A stretch of DNA of 64,000 nt from positions 3,596,001 through 3,660,000 of the forward strand of contig NZ_LT594324.1 in assembly GCF_900089605.1 (NCBI RefSeq), given 5' to 3'. This document shows, piece after piece, positions 35,617 through 45,521 of this stretch. Below the pieces are notes generated by a model. The model did no database searches. It was not told where the DNA came from and saw only the letters and a list, made by a program, of their open reading frames with translations. Every line of letters begins with the position of its first letter. Position 1 is the stretch's first letter. A program made the translations under genes and the position numbers. This DNA comes from Micromonospora narathiwatensis. Lineage in GTDB: Bacteria; Actinomycetota; Actinomycetes; Mycobacteriales; Micromonosporaceae.

Positions 35617-37139
35617 CAGCGTCTCCTCTCGCTCGCCGTGCCGGCGCGCGTCCGGCCCGGCCGTGGGCCGCGGGCAGCGGCCTGGTCGTCGGAGCGCCGC
35701 GTCCGGGACCGGGGTACGGACCCTCGGTCCGGCGGTGGCGTCGCCGGCCGGCGACGCCGGCCGGGAAGCGGCGGCAACGGGGCCCAGACTAGTCGGACCC
35801 ATCGGGCCGGTGGACGGGCATGCAGGGCTCGGGCCGCGTCCGGCTCGGCGCGGGCGAAGGAGGCGAGCATGCCGACCGCCGCGAGGGTCACCACCAGGGC
35901 GCTGCCGCCGTCGGAGATGAACGGCAGCGGCACGCCGGTCAGCGGCAGCAGTCCGGTGACCCCACCGATGTTGATCACCGCCTGGCCGACCAGCCAGGCC
36001 GTGACGCCGGCCGCGGCGAGCCGGCGGAACGGGTCCTCCACCCGCCGGGCGATCCGCAGCCCGGTGTACGCCAGCACGGCGAAGAGCACCAGCAGCACGG
36101 TGCAGCCGACCACGCCCAGTTCCTCGGCGACGATCGCGAAGATGAAGTCGTTGTGCGCCTCGGGCAGCCAGTCCCACTTGAAGGTGCTCTTGCCCAGGCC
36201 GACCCCGAACCAGCCACCATGGTCGATGGCGCTGCGGGCCTGGACGGTTTGGTAGCACCAGCTCTCGAAGCACTCCTTCGGATCGGGCGGGTTGACGAAC
36301 ATGGTGAGGCGGGCCAACCGGTAGTTGTCGGCGTCCCGCGATCCCGAGCCGGCGCCCAGCGAGGCGGCGGCGACCAGCAGGCCGACGCCGGCCAGGCCGA
36401 CCCCGGTGAGCGCGGCGAAGACCTGGAGCCGGACGCCGGCCGCCCAGAGCAGGCCGACCACCAGCGCGAGGAGGCAGAGCATGCTGCCCAGGTCGTTGTA
36501 GCCGACCAGCACGAAGAGCAGGCCGACCACCGGGAAGAGCGGGGTGGCCAGCTCCTTCCACCAGCCCAGCGTGGCGCCCTTGCGGGCCAGCACGTGCGCA
36601 CCCCAGAGCACCAGCGCGAACTTGGCCACCTCGACCGGCTGGATGGTGACCGGGCCGAGGAAGAGCCAGAGCAGGTCGGCCTTGAGCGGGCCGATCGACT
36701 CCACCCGGAACAGCGCCTCCAGGGCGACCAGCAGGTTGAGGATCAGCAGCAGCACCACCGCCACGCCGAGGGCCGGCCGGGCCAGCGCCCGGAAGGTCCG
36801 GGCCGGCAGCCGCTGGCAGGCCCAGAACGCCACGATGCCGATCACCGCGAAGACCGACTGCCGGACCAGCGACGCCGACGCGTCGCCGCCCGTGGCGAAA
36901 TCCCGCACGCTGGTGGTCGAGAAGACCATGGTCAGGCCGATCAGCAGCAGCAGGCCGGCGCTGGAGAGCAGCAGGTAGTAGGAGGCCAGCGGCCGGGCCA
37001 GCAGCCCGCGCAGCGCAGCCAGCCCGCCGGCGGCGTCCCAGCCGAGCAGCGGGGCCGGCGGGTCCGCCGTCCGGGTCGCGGCGGGCGGCCGGCGGACCGG
37101 CGTGTCGGTGGTGCCCTCGGTGTCTCGTCCCTCCCCCAC
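35616..37139 (-). CDS. ftsW: SEDS peptidoglycan polymerase FtsW
   Basis: A 507-aa integral membrane protein with about ten helices. It carries SEDS motifs ATGGDASASLVRQ, VTIQPVEVAKFALVLWGAH, SRDADNYRLARLTMFVNP, GWFGVGLGKSTFKWDWLPEAHNDFIFAIVAEELG (split here as GWFGVGLGKSTFKWDWLP and EAHNDFIFAIVAEELG) and LPFISDGGSALVVTLAAVGM. The 70-residue C-terminal tail is basic. The GTG at 37139 is the first in-frame start after mraY; the frame extends upstream into mraY sequence. It is separated from mraY by a hairpin, with no murD between. It is coupled to murG. Confidence 0.93.
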   Translation of the reverse strand: MGEGRDTEGTTDTPVRRPPAATRTADPPAPLLGWDAAGGLAALRGLLARPLASYYLLLSSAGLLLLIGLTMVFSTTSVRDFATGGDASASLVRQSVFAVIGIVAFWACQRLPARTFRALARPALGVAVVLLLILNLLVALEALFRVESIGPLKADLLWLFLGPVTIQPVEVAKFALVLWGAHVLARKGATLGWWKELATPLFPVVGLLFVLVGYNDLGSMLCLLALVVGLLWAAGVRLQVFAALTGVGLAGVGLLVAAASLGAGSGSRDADNYRLARLTMFVNPPDPKECFESWCYQTVQARSAIDHGGWFGVGLGKSTFKWDWLPEAHNDFIFAIVAEELGVVGCTVLLVLFAVLAYTGLRIARRVEDPFRRLAAAGVTAWLVGQAVINIGGVTGLLPLTGVPLPFISDGGSALVVTLAAVGMLASFARAEPDAARALHARPPARWVRLVWAPLPPLPGRRRRPATPPPDRGSVPRSRTRRSDDQAAARGPRPGRTRAGTASERRR

Positions 37140-37209
37140 CCGCTCATCATCGCGGCTCGGCCCGCCCGCCCGTGGCGCAACCGCCCGGTCGGCGTGTCGG
37201 ATCGCCGCG

Positions 37210-37235
37210 AAGGACGGGCCCCAGGGCCCGTCCTT
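37210..37235. terminator. 12-bp-arm hairpin between mraY and ftsW
   Basis: The inverted repeat AAGGACGGGCCC / GGGCCCGTCCTT has only two bases between its arms, so the folded loop would open to four or more. It begins nine bases after the mraY stop. There is no U-tract, but it is the type of GC-rich hairpin that ends transcripts in actinobacteria. It stands exactly where murD is normally found. Confidence 0.6.
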
Positions 37236-37243
37236 CCCGGCGC

Positions 37244-38371
37244 TCAGCTGACCGCGGCGAGGAACTCGCTGTAGAACAGGCCCAACGCGATGGCCACCCC
37301 GATGCCGGCGATGATCCAGAACCGGACCACGATGTTGACCTCGCTCCAGCCGGCCAGCTCGAAGTGGTGTTGCAGCGGCGACATCCGGAACACCCGCTTG
37401 CCGGTGGTCCGGAACGAGATGATCTGGATCACCACGGACATCGTGATGATCACGAACAGCGCGCCGATGATCGGCAGCAGCAGGATGGTCCGGGTGGACA
37501 TCGCCATGCCGGCGATCAGGCCACCGAGGCCGAGCGCGCCGGTGTCGCCCATGAAGATCCGGGCCGGTGAGGTGTTCCACCAGAGGAAACCGACGCAGGC
37601 CCCGGCCGCCGCCCCGGCGATCAGGGCGATCTCCAGCGGGTCGCGGACCGTGTAGCAGTACGCCTCGGTGTAGTTCGGGTCGGCGCACCAGTGCCGGTAC
37701 TGCCAGAACGCGATCAGCCCGTACGCGGCGAGCACCATCACCGAGGCGCCGGTGGCCAGGCCGTCCAGCCCGTCGGTGAGGTTCACCCCGTTGGTCGCGG
37801 CCATCACCACCAGGACGATGACGATCACGGAGGCGACCTTGCCGATCTCCAGCGCGGGGATGTCCCGGATGAAGCTCAACGTGGTGCTGCCCACCGTCTC
37901 GGCGTTGGTCCGGTTGCCGGCCCGGTCGTACATGGTGCTCGGGAAGTAGAGCGCGATGACCCCGAAGACCGCGCCGACGATGATCTGGCCGGCCAGCTTG
38001 CCCCGCTTGTTGAGGCCACCGCTGTGCCGCTTGCGGACCTTCAGGAAGTCGTCGATGAAGCCGACCGCGCCGGAGAACACCATCAGCCCCAGCAGCACCA
38101 GCGCCGTGATGGTCGGCTCGACCTGGGCGATCTGCATGTCCGGCAGGGTGGTCAGGGCCAGGTGGCCGGCGACGTACGCGATCACCGTGGCCAGGATGAA
38201 GACCACGCCGCCCATCGTCGGCGTGCCCTTCTTGCCCTCATTGCTGGCGAGCCCGAGGTTTGACCGGATCGGCTGGCCGGCCTTCAGCCGAGCGAACACC
38301 TTGATCGCGATCGGGGTGCAGAACAGCGAGACGATGAAGGCGACCCCGATGGCGACGATCACCGCCCTCAT
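37244..38371 (-). CDS. mraY: phospho-MurNAc-pentapeptide translocase MraY
   Basis: A 375-aa ten-helix enzyme that transfers phospho-MurNAc-pentapeptide to undecaprenyl phosphate, making lipid I. Motifs are [40 protein letters not shown] (the DD pair), [16 protein letters not shown] and [20 protein letters not shown] with the catalytic Asp. [19 protein letters not shown] follows with the HHHFE-like loop. ATG 38371 overlaps the murF stop by 4 bp. Confidence 0.97.
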   Translation of the reverse strand: MRAVIVAIGVAFIVSLFCTPIAIKVFARLKAGQPIRSNLGLASNEGKKGTPTMGGVVFILATVIAYVAGHLALTTLPDMQIAQVEPTITALVLLGLMVFSGAVGFIDDFLKVRKRHSGGLNKRGKLAGQIIVGAVFGVIALYFPSTMYDRAGNRTNAETVGSTTLSFIRDIPALEIGKVASVIVIVLVVMAATNGVNLTDGLDGLATGASVMVLAAYGLIAFWQYRHWCADPNYTEAYCYTVRDPLEIALIAGAAAGACVGFLWWNTSPARIFMGDTGALGLGGLIAGMAMSTRTILLLPIIGALFVIITMSVVIQIISFRTTGKRVFRMSPLQHHFELAGWSEVNIVVRFWIIAGIGVAIALGLFYSEFLAAVS

Positions 38372-39765
38372 GAGGCGGCCTCGTTCCCGGCGGCCGCGCG
38401 CAGCGCGTCGGCCACCTCCCAGGTGCGGTACCGGGAGCCCTTCACCAGCACCACGTCACCCGGACGCAGCTCGCTCCGCAGCACCTCGACGGCCGCCGCC
38501 TGATCGGTGAGCAGCACCGACTCTCCTCCCCAGTTACCTACCGCTGTCGCGCCTTCGTGGATCGGCGCCGCCGGCTCGCCCACCACGAGCAGCCGGTCGA
38601 CACCCAGCTCGGCCGCGAGCCGGCCGACCTGCTGGTGCCCCTCCCGTTCGAAGTCGCCCAGCTCGGCCATGTAGCCGAGCACCGCGACGGTACGCCCCGA
38701 CCCGCCCATGCTGGCCAGCGACCGCAGCGCGACGGTCATCGAGGCCGGGTTGGCGTTGTACGAGTCGTCGATCACGGTCACCCCGTCGGGGCGCTCGAAC
38801 ACGTCCATCCGCCGGGTGGAGACCAGGCCCAACTCGCCCAGCGCGGCGGCCAGCTCCGCCAGGGGCATCCCCAGCTCACGGGCGACCGCCGCGGCGGCGA
38901 GGGTGTTGGAGACCTGGTGCCGCCCGGTCAGCCCGAGCCGCACCGGCGCGCTCCCCTCCGGGGTCACCAGGGTGTACGACGGCCGCCCCCGGGCGTCCAG
39001 CGTCACGTCCACCGCCCGCACGTCGGCCCGCTCCGACTCGCCGTACCGGACCACCCGGGCCCCGGTACGGGTGGCCATCGCGTCGACGAGGTGGTCGTCG
39101 GCGTTCAGCACGGCCAGCCCGTCGGCGGGCAGCGCCTCGACCAGTTCCCCCTTGGCCAGGGCGATGGTCTCCACCGAGCCGAACTCGCCGAGGTGCGCGA
39201 CCCCGACGTTGAGCACCACCGAGATCCGCGGCGGCACCACGTCGCACAGGTAGCGGACGTGCCCCACCCCGCGGGCGCCCTTCTCCATCACCAGGTAGCG
39301 GGTCTCCGGGCCGGCCTGCAACGCGGTGTACGGGTGCCCCAGCTCGTTGTTGAACGAGCCGGGCGGCGCCACGGTCGGGCCGAGTCGGGCGGCGAGCTGC
39401 GCGATCAGGTCCTTGGTGGTGGTCTTGCCGGAGGAACCGGTCAGCCCGATCACGGTCAGCGCGGGCAGCCGGTCGACCACCGCGCGGGCCAGCCGCCCCA
39501 TCGCGTCGAGCGCGTCGGCGACCAGCACCATCGGCACGCCGGGCACCTCGCGGGTGCCGAGCACGGCCACCGCGCCGGAGGACACCGCGGCGGCGGCGTA
39601 GTCGTGCCCGTCCACCTGCTCGCCGGGGAAGGCGACGAAGAGCCCGCCGGGGCCGATCTTGCGGGAGTCGAACTCGACCGTGCCGGTGACCCGGGCGTCC
39701 GGGTCGGCGGCGACCAGCCGGCCGGCGACGGCGGCGGCGACCTCGGCCAGGGTCAGCGGGATCAT
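38368..39765 (-). CDS. murF: UDP-MurNAc-tripeptide--D-Ala-D-Ala ligase MurF
   Basis: A 465-aa Mur ligase that adds D-Ala-D-Ala. The P-loop is [20 protein letters not shown] near residue 110. The central domain has [35 protein letters not shown] and [22 protein letters not shown], the MurF-specific DxYNANP motif. ATG 39765 overlaps the murE stop by 4 bp; sequence open further upstream belongs to murE. Confidence 0.96.
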   Translation of the reverse strand: MIPLTLAEVAAAVAGRLVAADPDARVTGTVEFDSRKIGPGGLFVAFPGEQVDGHDYAAAAVSSGAVAVLGTREVPGVPMVLVADALDAMGRLARAVVDRLPALTVIGLTGSSGKTTTKDLIAQLAARLGPTVAPPGSFNNELGHPYTALQAGPETRYLVMEKGARGVGHVRYLCDVVPPRISVVLNVGVAHLGEFGSVETIALAKGELVEALPADGLAVLNADDHLVDAMATRTGARVVRYGESERADVRAVDVTLDARGRPSYTLVTPEGSAPVRLGLTGRHQVSNTLAAAAVARELGMPLAELAAALGELGLVSTRRMDVFERPDGVTVIDDSYNANPASMTVALRSLASMGGSGRTVAVLGYMAELGDFEREGHQQVGRLAAELGVDRLLVVGEPAAPIHEGATAVGNWGGESVLLTDQAAAVEVLRSELRPGDVVLVKGSRYRTWEVADALRAAAGNEAAS

Positions 39766-41288
39766 CGCTGCCCCACCAGGTCGCCGAACCGGGCGCGCAG
39801 CGCCTCCGCCAACTCCACCCGGTCGTCGAACGGCAGCACCTCGCCGTTGATCTCCTGACCGCGTTCCTGGCCCTTGCCCAGCAGCGCCACCACGTCGCCC
39901 GGCTCGGCCAGCCGGACCGCCTCCTCGATGGCGGCCCGCCGGTCGGGCACCTCGATGATCCGCGCGGCGGTGTCCGCCGCGTACGCCCCGGCCAGCACCT
40001 CGGCCCGGATCGCGCCGGGATCCTCGGTACGCGGGTTGTCGTCGGTCACCAGCACCACGTCGGCGCCCGCCGCCGCGGTGGCGCCCATCACCGGCCGCTT
40101 GCCCCGGTCCCGGTCGCCGCCGGCGCCCAGCACGCTGATCAGCCGGCCGGCGGTCAGCTGCCGCAGCGCGGCCAGGACCGCCTCGATGGCGTTCGCCTTG
40201 TGCGCGTAGTCGACCACCCCGCGGACCGGGGCGTCGCCGCTGACCAGTTCCAGCCGGCCGGGCACCCCGCCGCAGGCGGCCACCCCGGCCGCCGCGGTGC
40301 CCGCGTCGACCCCGGCCGCCACCAGGGTGGCGATGGCGAGCAGCGCGTTGGCCACGTTGTGCCGGCCGGGCAGCGCCACGCCGGTCGACAGGGTCAGCCC
40401 GTCCGGGCCGTGCACGGTGAAGCGCTGGGCGTACCCCTCGCCGTCGACGCCGTCGGCCCACCAGGTGGCGGACGGGTCGCCGGCCGACGAATAGGTCACG
40501 GTCGCCGGCTTGAGCAGCGGTCGCAGCGCCGGGTCGTCGTGGTTGAGCACCTCGACCTGGCAGCGCCCGTCGAAGAGCTTCGCCTTGGCGGCGAAGTAGT
40601 CCGCCTCGTCGGCGTGGAAGTCGAGGTGGTCGGAGCCGAAGTTGGTGTAGCCACCGACGGTGAACCGCACCCCGCCGACCCGCCCCATGGCCAGGGCGTG
40701 GCTGGACACCTCCATGACCACCGCGTCGACCCCGCGCTCCCGGGCCACGGCGAGCATGGCGTGCAGGTCGGTCGCCTCCGGGGTGGTCCGGACGCTGTCG
40801 ATCACCAGGTCGCCGAGCCGGGTCTCCACCGTGCCGATCAGGCCGGTGGTCCGCCCGGCGGCGCGCAGCCCGGACTCGATCAGGTAGCTGGTGGAGGTCT
40901 TGCCGGCGGTGCCGGTCACACCGATCACGGTCAGGCCGGCGGTCGGGTCGCCGTAGACGGTGGCGGCGACGTCACCGAGCACCGCCCGCGGATCGTCGAC
41001 CAGCAGGGTCGGCAGTCCCGTGGCGGCGGCCAGTTCCGCGCCGGCCGGGTCGGTCAGCACGGCCACCGCGCCGGCCTCGGCCGCGGCGGCGGCGAACTCC
41101 GCGCCGTGCCGGCGGGCACCGGGCAGGGCCGCGTAGAGGTCGCCGGGGCGGACCTCCTGGCTGGCGTGGGTCACCCCGGTGACGGCCACGTCGGCGGCGG
41201 CCCCCTCGGGCACCGGGACAGCCACCTTGGCGGCGAGGTCGCCGAGCCGGACGGGATTCACGGTACGGGGACGTGGATTGCCGGGCAC
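39762..41288 (-). CDS. murE: UDP-MurNAc-dipeptide--2,6-diaminopimelate ligase MurE
   Basis: A 508-aa Mur ligase. The P-loop is TVIGVTGTAGKTSTSYLIES near residue 115, and NFGSDHLDFHADEADYFAAK and GVVDYAHKANAIEAVLAAL are central-domain blocks. The specificity motif VTDDNPRTEDP carries DNPR, which selects meso-diaminopimelate over lysine. A GTG start at 41288 is supported by TAGGGT eight bases upstream and by homology starting at PRTVNPVRLGDLA; a GTG at 41327 is the alternative. It follows ftsI by 91 bp. Confidence 0.95.
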   Translation of the reverse strand: MPGNPRPRTVNPVRLGDLAAKVAVPVPEGAAADVAVTGVTHASQEVRPGDLYAALPGARRHGAEFAAAAAEAGAVAVLTDPAGAELAAATGLPTLLVDDPRAVLGDVAATVYGDPTAGLTVIGVTGTAGKTSTSYLIESGLRAAGRTTGLIGTVETRLGDLVIDSVRTTPEATDLHAMLAVARERGVDAVVMEVSSHALAMGRVGGVRFTVGGYTNFGSDHLDFHADEADYFAAKAKLFDGRCQVEVLNHDDPALRPLLKPATVTYSSAGDPSATWWADGVDGEGYAQRFTVHGPDGLTLSTGVALPGRHNVANALLAIATLVAAGVDAGTAAAGVAACGGVPGRLELVSGDAPVRGVVDYAHKANAIEAVLAALRQLTAGRLISVLGAGGDRDRGKRPVMGATAAAGADVVLVTDDNPRTEDPGAIRAEVLAGAYAADTAARIIEVPDRRAAIEEAVRLAEPGDVVALLGKGQERGQEINGEVLPFDDRVELAEALRARFGDLVGQR

Positions 41289-41296
41289 GGCGTCAG

Positions 41297-41302
41297 ACCC
41301 TA
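41297..41302 (-). promoter_or_regulatory. possible internal leaderless promoter of murE
   Basis: TAGGGT on the minus strand stands eight bases before the murE GTG (41288). If active it would let murE-murF-mraY be transcribed separately from ftsI. Confidence 0.4.
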
Positions 41303-41379
41303 CCCGGTCGTCCGGTCCCGACCGCACAGCCGCCCCGGTGGTTCGTCGCCACTCACCGATGATGTCCCTCCGTGCCCGC

Positions 41380-43605
41380 TCAGCGCGGAAAGACCTCGAA
41401 CTTGGGGGACTTGTCGGTCGCCGACGGCGGCACCCGGTAGTGATGGAGAGTGAAACCCATCATCTCGCGGAAGGCCGGTGCGGCCACCGCGCCGCCCTCG
41501 CCGCCCGGGCTCCAGACGAAGACCGCCACCACGTATCTCGGCTTCTCGGCCGGGGCCATTCCGATGAACGAGCCGACCTCGCCGGGCTGGCGCTTGCCGT
41601 CCACGTACCGCAAGCCGGTGCCGGTCTTGCCGGCCACCCGGTAGCCGGGGACCGCTGCGGCCAGGCCGGTGGCCCGTTCGCCGGGGCCGTTGTCGACCGT
41701 GGTGACCGCCTCCAGCATCCGGCGCAGCTCGGCCGCGTGCTTCGGGCTGAGCACCGAGCGGCGGACCGGAGCGGCGGCCGGGGTCCGCTTCCCCGCCGGG
41801 TCGATCGTCTCCTTGATCAGGTGCGGCTGGACGTACGTACCGTCGTTGGCGATGGCGGCGTACGCGGCGGCCATCTGCAACGGGGTGGCGTCCACGCTGT
41901 GCCCGATCGGGACCGACCCGTACGACGAGTCGCTCCACTCGTTGGCGGGCAGCAGCCGCCCGGAGGCCTCTCCGGGCATGCCCTCGCCGGTGGGCTGCCC
42001 CAGCCCGAACCGCTTCTGGTAGTCGATCAGCCGGTCCCGGCCCAGCTTCTCGGCGATCTCGATCGTCCCGACGTTGGACGAGAAGGCCAGCATGCCGGGG
42101 ATGCTCATCCGCCGCCCGTTGGCCGGATGGGTGTCCGTGAAGGGGGTGTCGCCCATGATGACCGAGTTGGCCACCGGGAGGACGGTGTCCGGGGTGATCA
42201 CCCCCTCCTGGAGGGCGGCGCCGTAGGTGATCGCCTTGTGGATCGAGCCGGGGTCGACCACGAAGCTGGTGGCCGCGTCCTCCCGGTCGGTCGGCGAGCT
42301 GACCTCCGTCGGGGCGGCCGCGTTGTAGCCGGGGTAGCTCGCCTGGGCCAGCACCTCGCCGGTGGACGAGTCCAGGACCACCGCCGCGCCGACGCTGCCC
42401 CGGGTCTGGGCCATCTGGTCGGACAGGATGCGCTGGCACTGGAACTGCAGGTCGCGGTCGATGGTCAACGCCAGCGAGCTGCCCGGCTTCGGCTGCGTGG
42501 TCTCGCTGTAGCCGCCGGGGATCGGCGCGGCCAGGTCCCCCCGCCCCACCTCGTACCGCTTCCGGCCGGGCTGCCCCCGCAGCAGGTCGTCGTACTTCGC
42601 CTCCAGGCCCTCCAGCCCGACCATGTCGGAGCTGACGAAGCCGAGCAGGTTGGCCGCCAGGTCGTTGCCGGGCACCTCGCGCCGCTCGTCCCGGTGCACG
42701 CTGATGCCGTCCAGGCCCAGCGCCATGATCTGCTTGGCCTTGTCGATGTCGACCCCGCGGGCCAGGTACTCGAACTGGGACGGCGTGCCGGTGCCGGGCA
42801 GGTTGCGCCGCTTCATCTTCTCGGCCAGCTCGGAGACGGGCCGCCCGAGCATCGGCGAGAGCTGTCTCGCGGTGGCGAACCGGTCCTTGACCAGGGTCGG
42901 GTCGGCGTAGACGTACCGTGCCTCGACGCTGTGCACCAGCGGGGCGCCGGTGCGGTCGTAGATGGCCCCGCGCGCGGCCGGCAGCTCGACCACGGTGAGC
43001 CGCTTGCCCAGCCCGCCGTCGGCGAACGCCGGGGTGTCCACGGTCTGGAGGTAGATCAGCCGGATGCCGATGGTGGTGAAGAGCGCCAGGGCGAGCAGCG
43101 TGCCGAGCCGCAGCCGGCGGCGCGGGTCGGCGAGCTTCGGCGGGCGGCGCGGCTTGCGTACCGGCCGCCGGGCGGCCGGCCGCTCCGGGCGGCGCGGGCC
43201 CGGCCGACGCCGCAGCGGCGGCTCGTCGTCGTCGAACGGCTCGCGCACCGGCCGAGCCGACACGGTCCGCACCGGGGCGCCCCGGCCGCCCGCGGCGGCC
43301 TCCCGGCGGCCCGCGCGGGTCGCCCCGGCCCGGCCGCCGTCGAGCACCTGCAACGCCGGGCGGAACGGGTCGCCGGAACGCCCGCCGCGCGGGGTACGCC
43401 GCTGCTCGGCGCCCCCGCCGACGCCGGCCCGGGCCGTGCCGCCGCCCTCCCGGATGGTCCGCCCCCGGGGCGTGTACGCCCGCGCGTCGGAGATCCCGCC
43501 GACCCCCGGCTCACCGGAGCGGGGGTCGCCACCCCGGCCGCTCCGGGACGAGCCGCGCCGGGAGCCCGTGGCGTCCCGGCGCGGTTCATCCGATCTCGGC
43601 GGCAC
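41380..43605 (-). CDS. ftsI: septal transpeptidase FtsI (class B PBP)
   Basis: A 741-aa class B penicillin-binding protein, longer than usual because of a 170-residue Arg/Pro/Gly-rich cytoplasmic N-terminus. One transmembrane helix (TLLALALFTTIGIRLIYLQTV) follows, then the PBP dimerisation domain (AARGAIYDRTGAPLVHSVEA) and the transpeptidase domain. The acylated Ser is in the SxxK motif SIHK (VDPGSIHKAITYGAAL, near 452). SxN is in LAFSSNVGTIEIAEKLG and KTG in RVAGKTGTGLRYVDG. It crosslinks septal peptidoglycan with FtsW. Its GTG begins four bases after the ftsL stop. Confidence 0.95.
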   Translation of the reverse strand: MPPRSDEPRRDATGSRRGSSRSGRGGDPRSGEPGVGGISDARAYTPRGRTIREGGGTARAGVGGGAEQRRTPRGGRSGDPFRPALQVLDGGRAGATRAGRREAAAGGRGAPVRTVSARPVREPFDDDEPPLRRRPGPRRPERPAARRPVRKPRRPPKLADPRRRLRLGTLLALALFTTIGIRLIYLQTVDTPAFADGGLGKRLTVVELPAARGAIYDRTGAPLVHSVEARYVYADPTLVKDRFATARQLSPMLGRPVSELAEKMKRRNLPGTGTPSQFEYLARGVDIDKAKQIMALGLDGISVHRDERREVPGNDLAANLLGFVSSDMVGLEGLEAKYDDLLRGQPGRKRYEVGRGDLAAPIPGGYSETTQPKPGSSLALTIDRDLQFQCQRILSDQMAQTRGSVGAAVVLDSSTGEVLAQASYPGYNAAAPTEVSSPTDREDAATSFVVDPGSIHKAITYGAALQEGVITPDTVLPVANSVIMGDTPFTDTHPANGRRMSIPGMLAFSSNVGTIEIAEKLGRDRLIDYQKRFGLGQPTGEGMPGEASGRLLPANEWSDSSYGSVPIGHSVDATPLQMAAAYAAIANDGTYVQPHLIKETIDPAGKRTPAAAPVRRSVLSPKHAAELRRMLEAVTTVDNGPGERATGLAAAVPGYRVAGKTGTGLRYVDGKRQPGEVGSFIGMAPAEKPRYVVAVFVWSPGGEGGAVAAPAFREMMGFTLHHYRVPPSATDKSPKFEVFPR

Positions 43606-43608
43606 TGC

Positions 43609-44208
43609 TCAGCCTCCGTTGCCCTGCTGGCTGGTGATGGCCGGCGTGCCCTCCGCGGGATGCGGAACGCCGATCATCTTCCCGTCCGGCAGTCGCATGT
43701 ACGCCGGGTCGTCCGACTCGACCAGGCCGAGCTTGCGGGCGTTGGCAGTCAGGTTGCCCGGCGCCTCCTGGTCGGCGATCTCCTTCGTCAGCTGCTGCTG
43801 GTCGACGTCGAGCCGGGCCTGCTCCTGCTGCAGCCGCTCCAGCTTGAACGCGTTCTCGTTGATCTTGGTGTTGATCGCCAGGATGCCGAGCACCCCGCCG
43901 ACCACCAGCACCAGGATCAGGCCGACGAACGGTGCCCGGGGCACGGACACCGGCGGCGGCGGGGCGACCCGCAGCCGCGGTGCCGCCGTACCGGTCTTCC
44001 CGGCCCGCTCGGCCGGCCGCAGCGCGGCGCTGCCCTGGGTGGGGAACTCGCGCGCCCCCCGGGCGCGAGTCTCCTCCCGGCGGTCGAGCCGGTCGGCCCC
44101 CGCCGTCGCGGTCGTGGCCCGCGTGGTGTGCTGCGCCGCGGTCCGGCCCCCCGACCGCGGTGCGCGCTGCCCGACGGCGTCCCGGCCGTCGCGCTGATTG
44201 ACGTTCAT
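43609..44208 (-). CDS. ftsL: FtsL-like divisome protein
   Basis: A 199-aa bitopic protein at the ftsL position between rsmH and ftsI. The cytoplasmic N-terminus (about 105 residues) is Arg/Ala/Thr-rich. One transmembrane helix ([21 protein letters not shown]) is followed by a short heptad coiled coil ([33 protein letters not shown]) and a C-terminal [17 protein letters not shown]. The coiled coil would pair with DivIC/FtsB. The ATG (GGGGGAGGGG upstream) overlaps the rsmH stop by 4 bp. Sequence similarity among FtsL proteins is low, so the call rests on position and topology. Confidence 0.88.
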   Translation of the reverse strand: MNVNQRDGRDAVGQRAPRSGGRTAAQHTTRATTATAGADRLDRREETRARGAREFPTQGSAALRPAERAGKTGTAAPRLRVAPPPPVSVPRAPFVGLILVLVVGGVLGILAINTKINENAFKLERLQQEQARLDVDQQQLTKEIADQEAPGNLTANARKLGLVESDDPAYMRLPDGKMIGVPHPAEGTPAITSQQGNGG

Positions 44209-45314
44209 GTCCCCTCCCCCTCTTCGTCCGTCCCGTTGCCGTCCCCCGGGGCCGAGCGGGGATCCGAACCGGATCCCGGCGACCCTGTCCCCGGTTGGTG
44301 CATCGCCTTCACCCGGCGGCGGTACCGTTCGCGGTCGGTACGCCCCTGCTGGGCCGCCTCCGGGTCGATCCGCTCGGCGGCCCGCAGCCGCACCGAGGCG
44401 GCCCGCGGGTTCGCGGCGACCTCCGCCTCGCCGGGCAGCTCGGCGCCCCGGCTGAGCAGCCGGAACGTCGGGCCCGACCCGGGCAGTTCGACCGGAAGGT
44501 CGACCGGGCCCTTGCTGCGGACCCGGTCGGCGAGCGCCTGCTTGGTGAGCCGGTCCTCCAGCGAGTGGTAGGACAGGATCACCGCGCGACCGCCCACGGC
44601 GAGCTTGTCGAGTGCGGCCGGCAGCGCCGTCTCCAGCGCGGCCAGTTCCCGATTTACCTCGATGCGCAAAGCCTGAAACGTTCTCTTTGCCGGGTGTCCC
44701 CCGGTTCGTCGGGCTGGTGCCGGGATGCTCTCCCGAACCAGCTCGGCCAGTCGCGCCGACGAGGTGATCGGGGCCCGCTCGCGCTCCCGGATGATCGCCG
44801 AGGCGATCTTCCCGGCGAACTTCTCCTCGCCGTACACCCGCAGCACCCGGGCCAGCTCCGGGTGGGCGTAGGTGTTGACCACCTCCTCGGCGGTCACCCC
44901 CCGGGTCTGGTCCATCCGCATGTCCAGCGGCGCGTCCTGCGCGTACGCGAACCCGCGGTCGGGCGCGTCGAGTTGCAGCGAGGACACGCCCAGGTCGAAC
45001 AGGACCCCGTCGATCGCCGGGTACCCGAGCCGGTGCAGCACCTCGGGCAGTTCGTCGTAGACGGCGTGTTCGAGGTGGATCCGGTCGGCGAACCGGGCCA
45101 GCCGGACCCGCGCGTGGGCCAGGGCCTCGGTGTCCCGGTCCAGGCCGATCAGCACCGTGTTCGGGTGCGCGGCCAGCACCGCCTCGGCATGGCCGGCCAG
45201 GCCCAGCGTCGCGTCGACGTGCACGGTCCGTCGGTTCCGCCCCAGCGCGGGGGCCAGCAACTCGAGACACCGCTCGAGCAGCACCGGCACGTGCGTGCCG
45301 CGTAGCTCCCCCAT
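44205..45314 (-). CDS. rsmH: 16S rRNA m4C1402 methyltransferase RsmH (MraW)
   Basis: A 369-aa SAM-dependent methyltransferase acting on C1402 of 16S r[20 protein letters not shown] opens the domain. [20 protein letters not shown] binds SAM, and [39 protein letters not shown] and [20 protein letters not shown] are family blocks. About 40 extra C-terminal residues are Gly/Asp-rich. ATG 45314 has GGGGG upstream; an in-frame ATG at 45350 is possible. It is second in the dcw cluster after mraZ. Confidence 0.95.
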   Translation of the reverse strand: MGELRGTHVPVLLERCLELLAPALGRNRRTVHVDATLGLAGHAEAVLAAHPNTVLIGLDRDTEALAHARVRLARFADRIHLEHAVYDELPEVLHRLGYPAIDGVLFDLGVSSLQLDAPDRGFAYAQDAPLDMRMDQTRGVTAEEVVNTYAHPELARVLRVYGEEKFAGKIASAIIRERERAPITSSARLAELVRESIPAPARRTGGHPAKRTFQALRIEVNRELAALETALPAALDKLAVGGRAVILSYHSLEDRLTKQALADRVRSKGPVDLPVELPGSGPTFRLLSRGAELPGEAEVAANPRAASVRLRAAERIDPEAAQQGRTDRERYRRRVKAMHQPGTGSPGSGSDPRSAPGDGNGTDEEGEGT

Positions 45315-45521
45315 GTCGACCCCCACCGGTTGAAACCCACTTCCGTCCATGCCGCGTCCGTTGTCGCCACGACGCCCCGCCATACCGCCAGATCCCCATC
45401 CGCTCCCCGCCCGCCGGAGGCCGCGGCCCTCCGATCGGATCGTGCGCCTGGCACCGGGGAAGGGGTGCCAGGAACTCGAAAGCGGCTGGAGATCTCGCAG
45501 TACGTCGGGCGTCGTCACGCC

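Noticed and set aside
34510..36561. Apparent 683-aa MurG with a long N-terminal extension
   Set aside because: The extension is out-of-frame ftsW. The true ATG at 35616 has GAGGAG and overlaps the ftsW stop.
35616..37688. Possible fusion of ftsW with an upstream 180-residue domain
   Set aside because: The additional residues read through the hairpin gap and out-of-frame mraY; they have no domain signature, and a GTG at 37139 gives a normal FtsW.
41179..44571. 1130-codon open frame on the + strand opposite murE-ftsI-ftsL
   Set aside because: It is antisense to well-supported division genes. Its composition (Gly/Arg/Asp/His-rich, no motif) is typical of reverse-strand frames in high-GC DNA.
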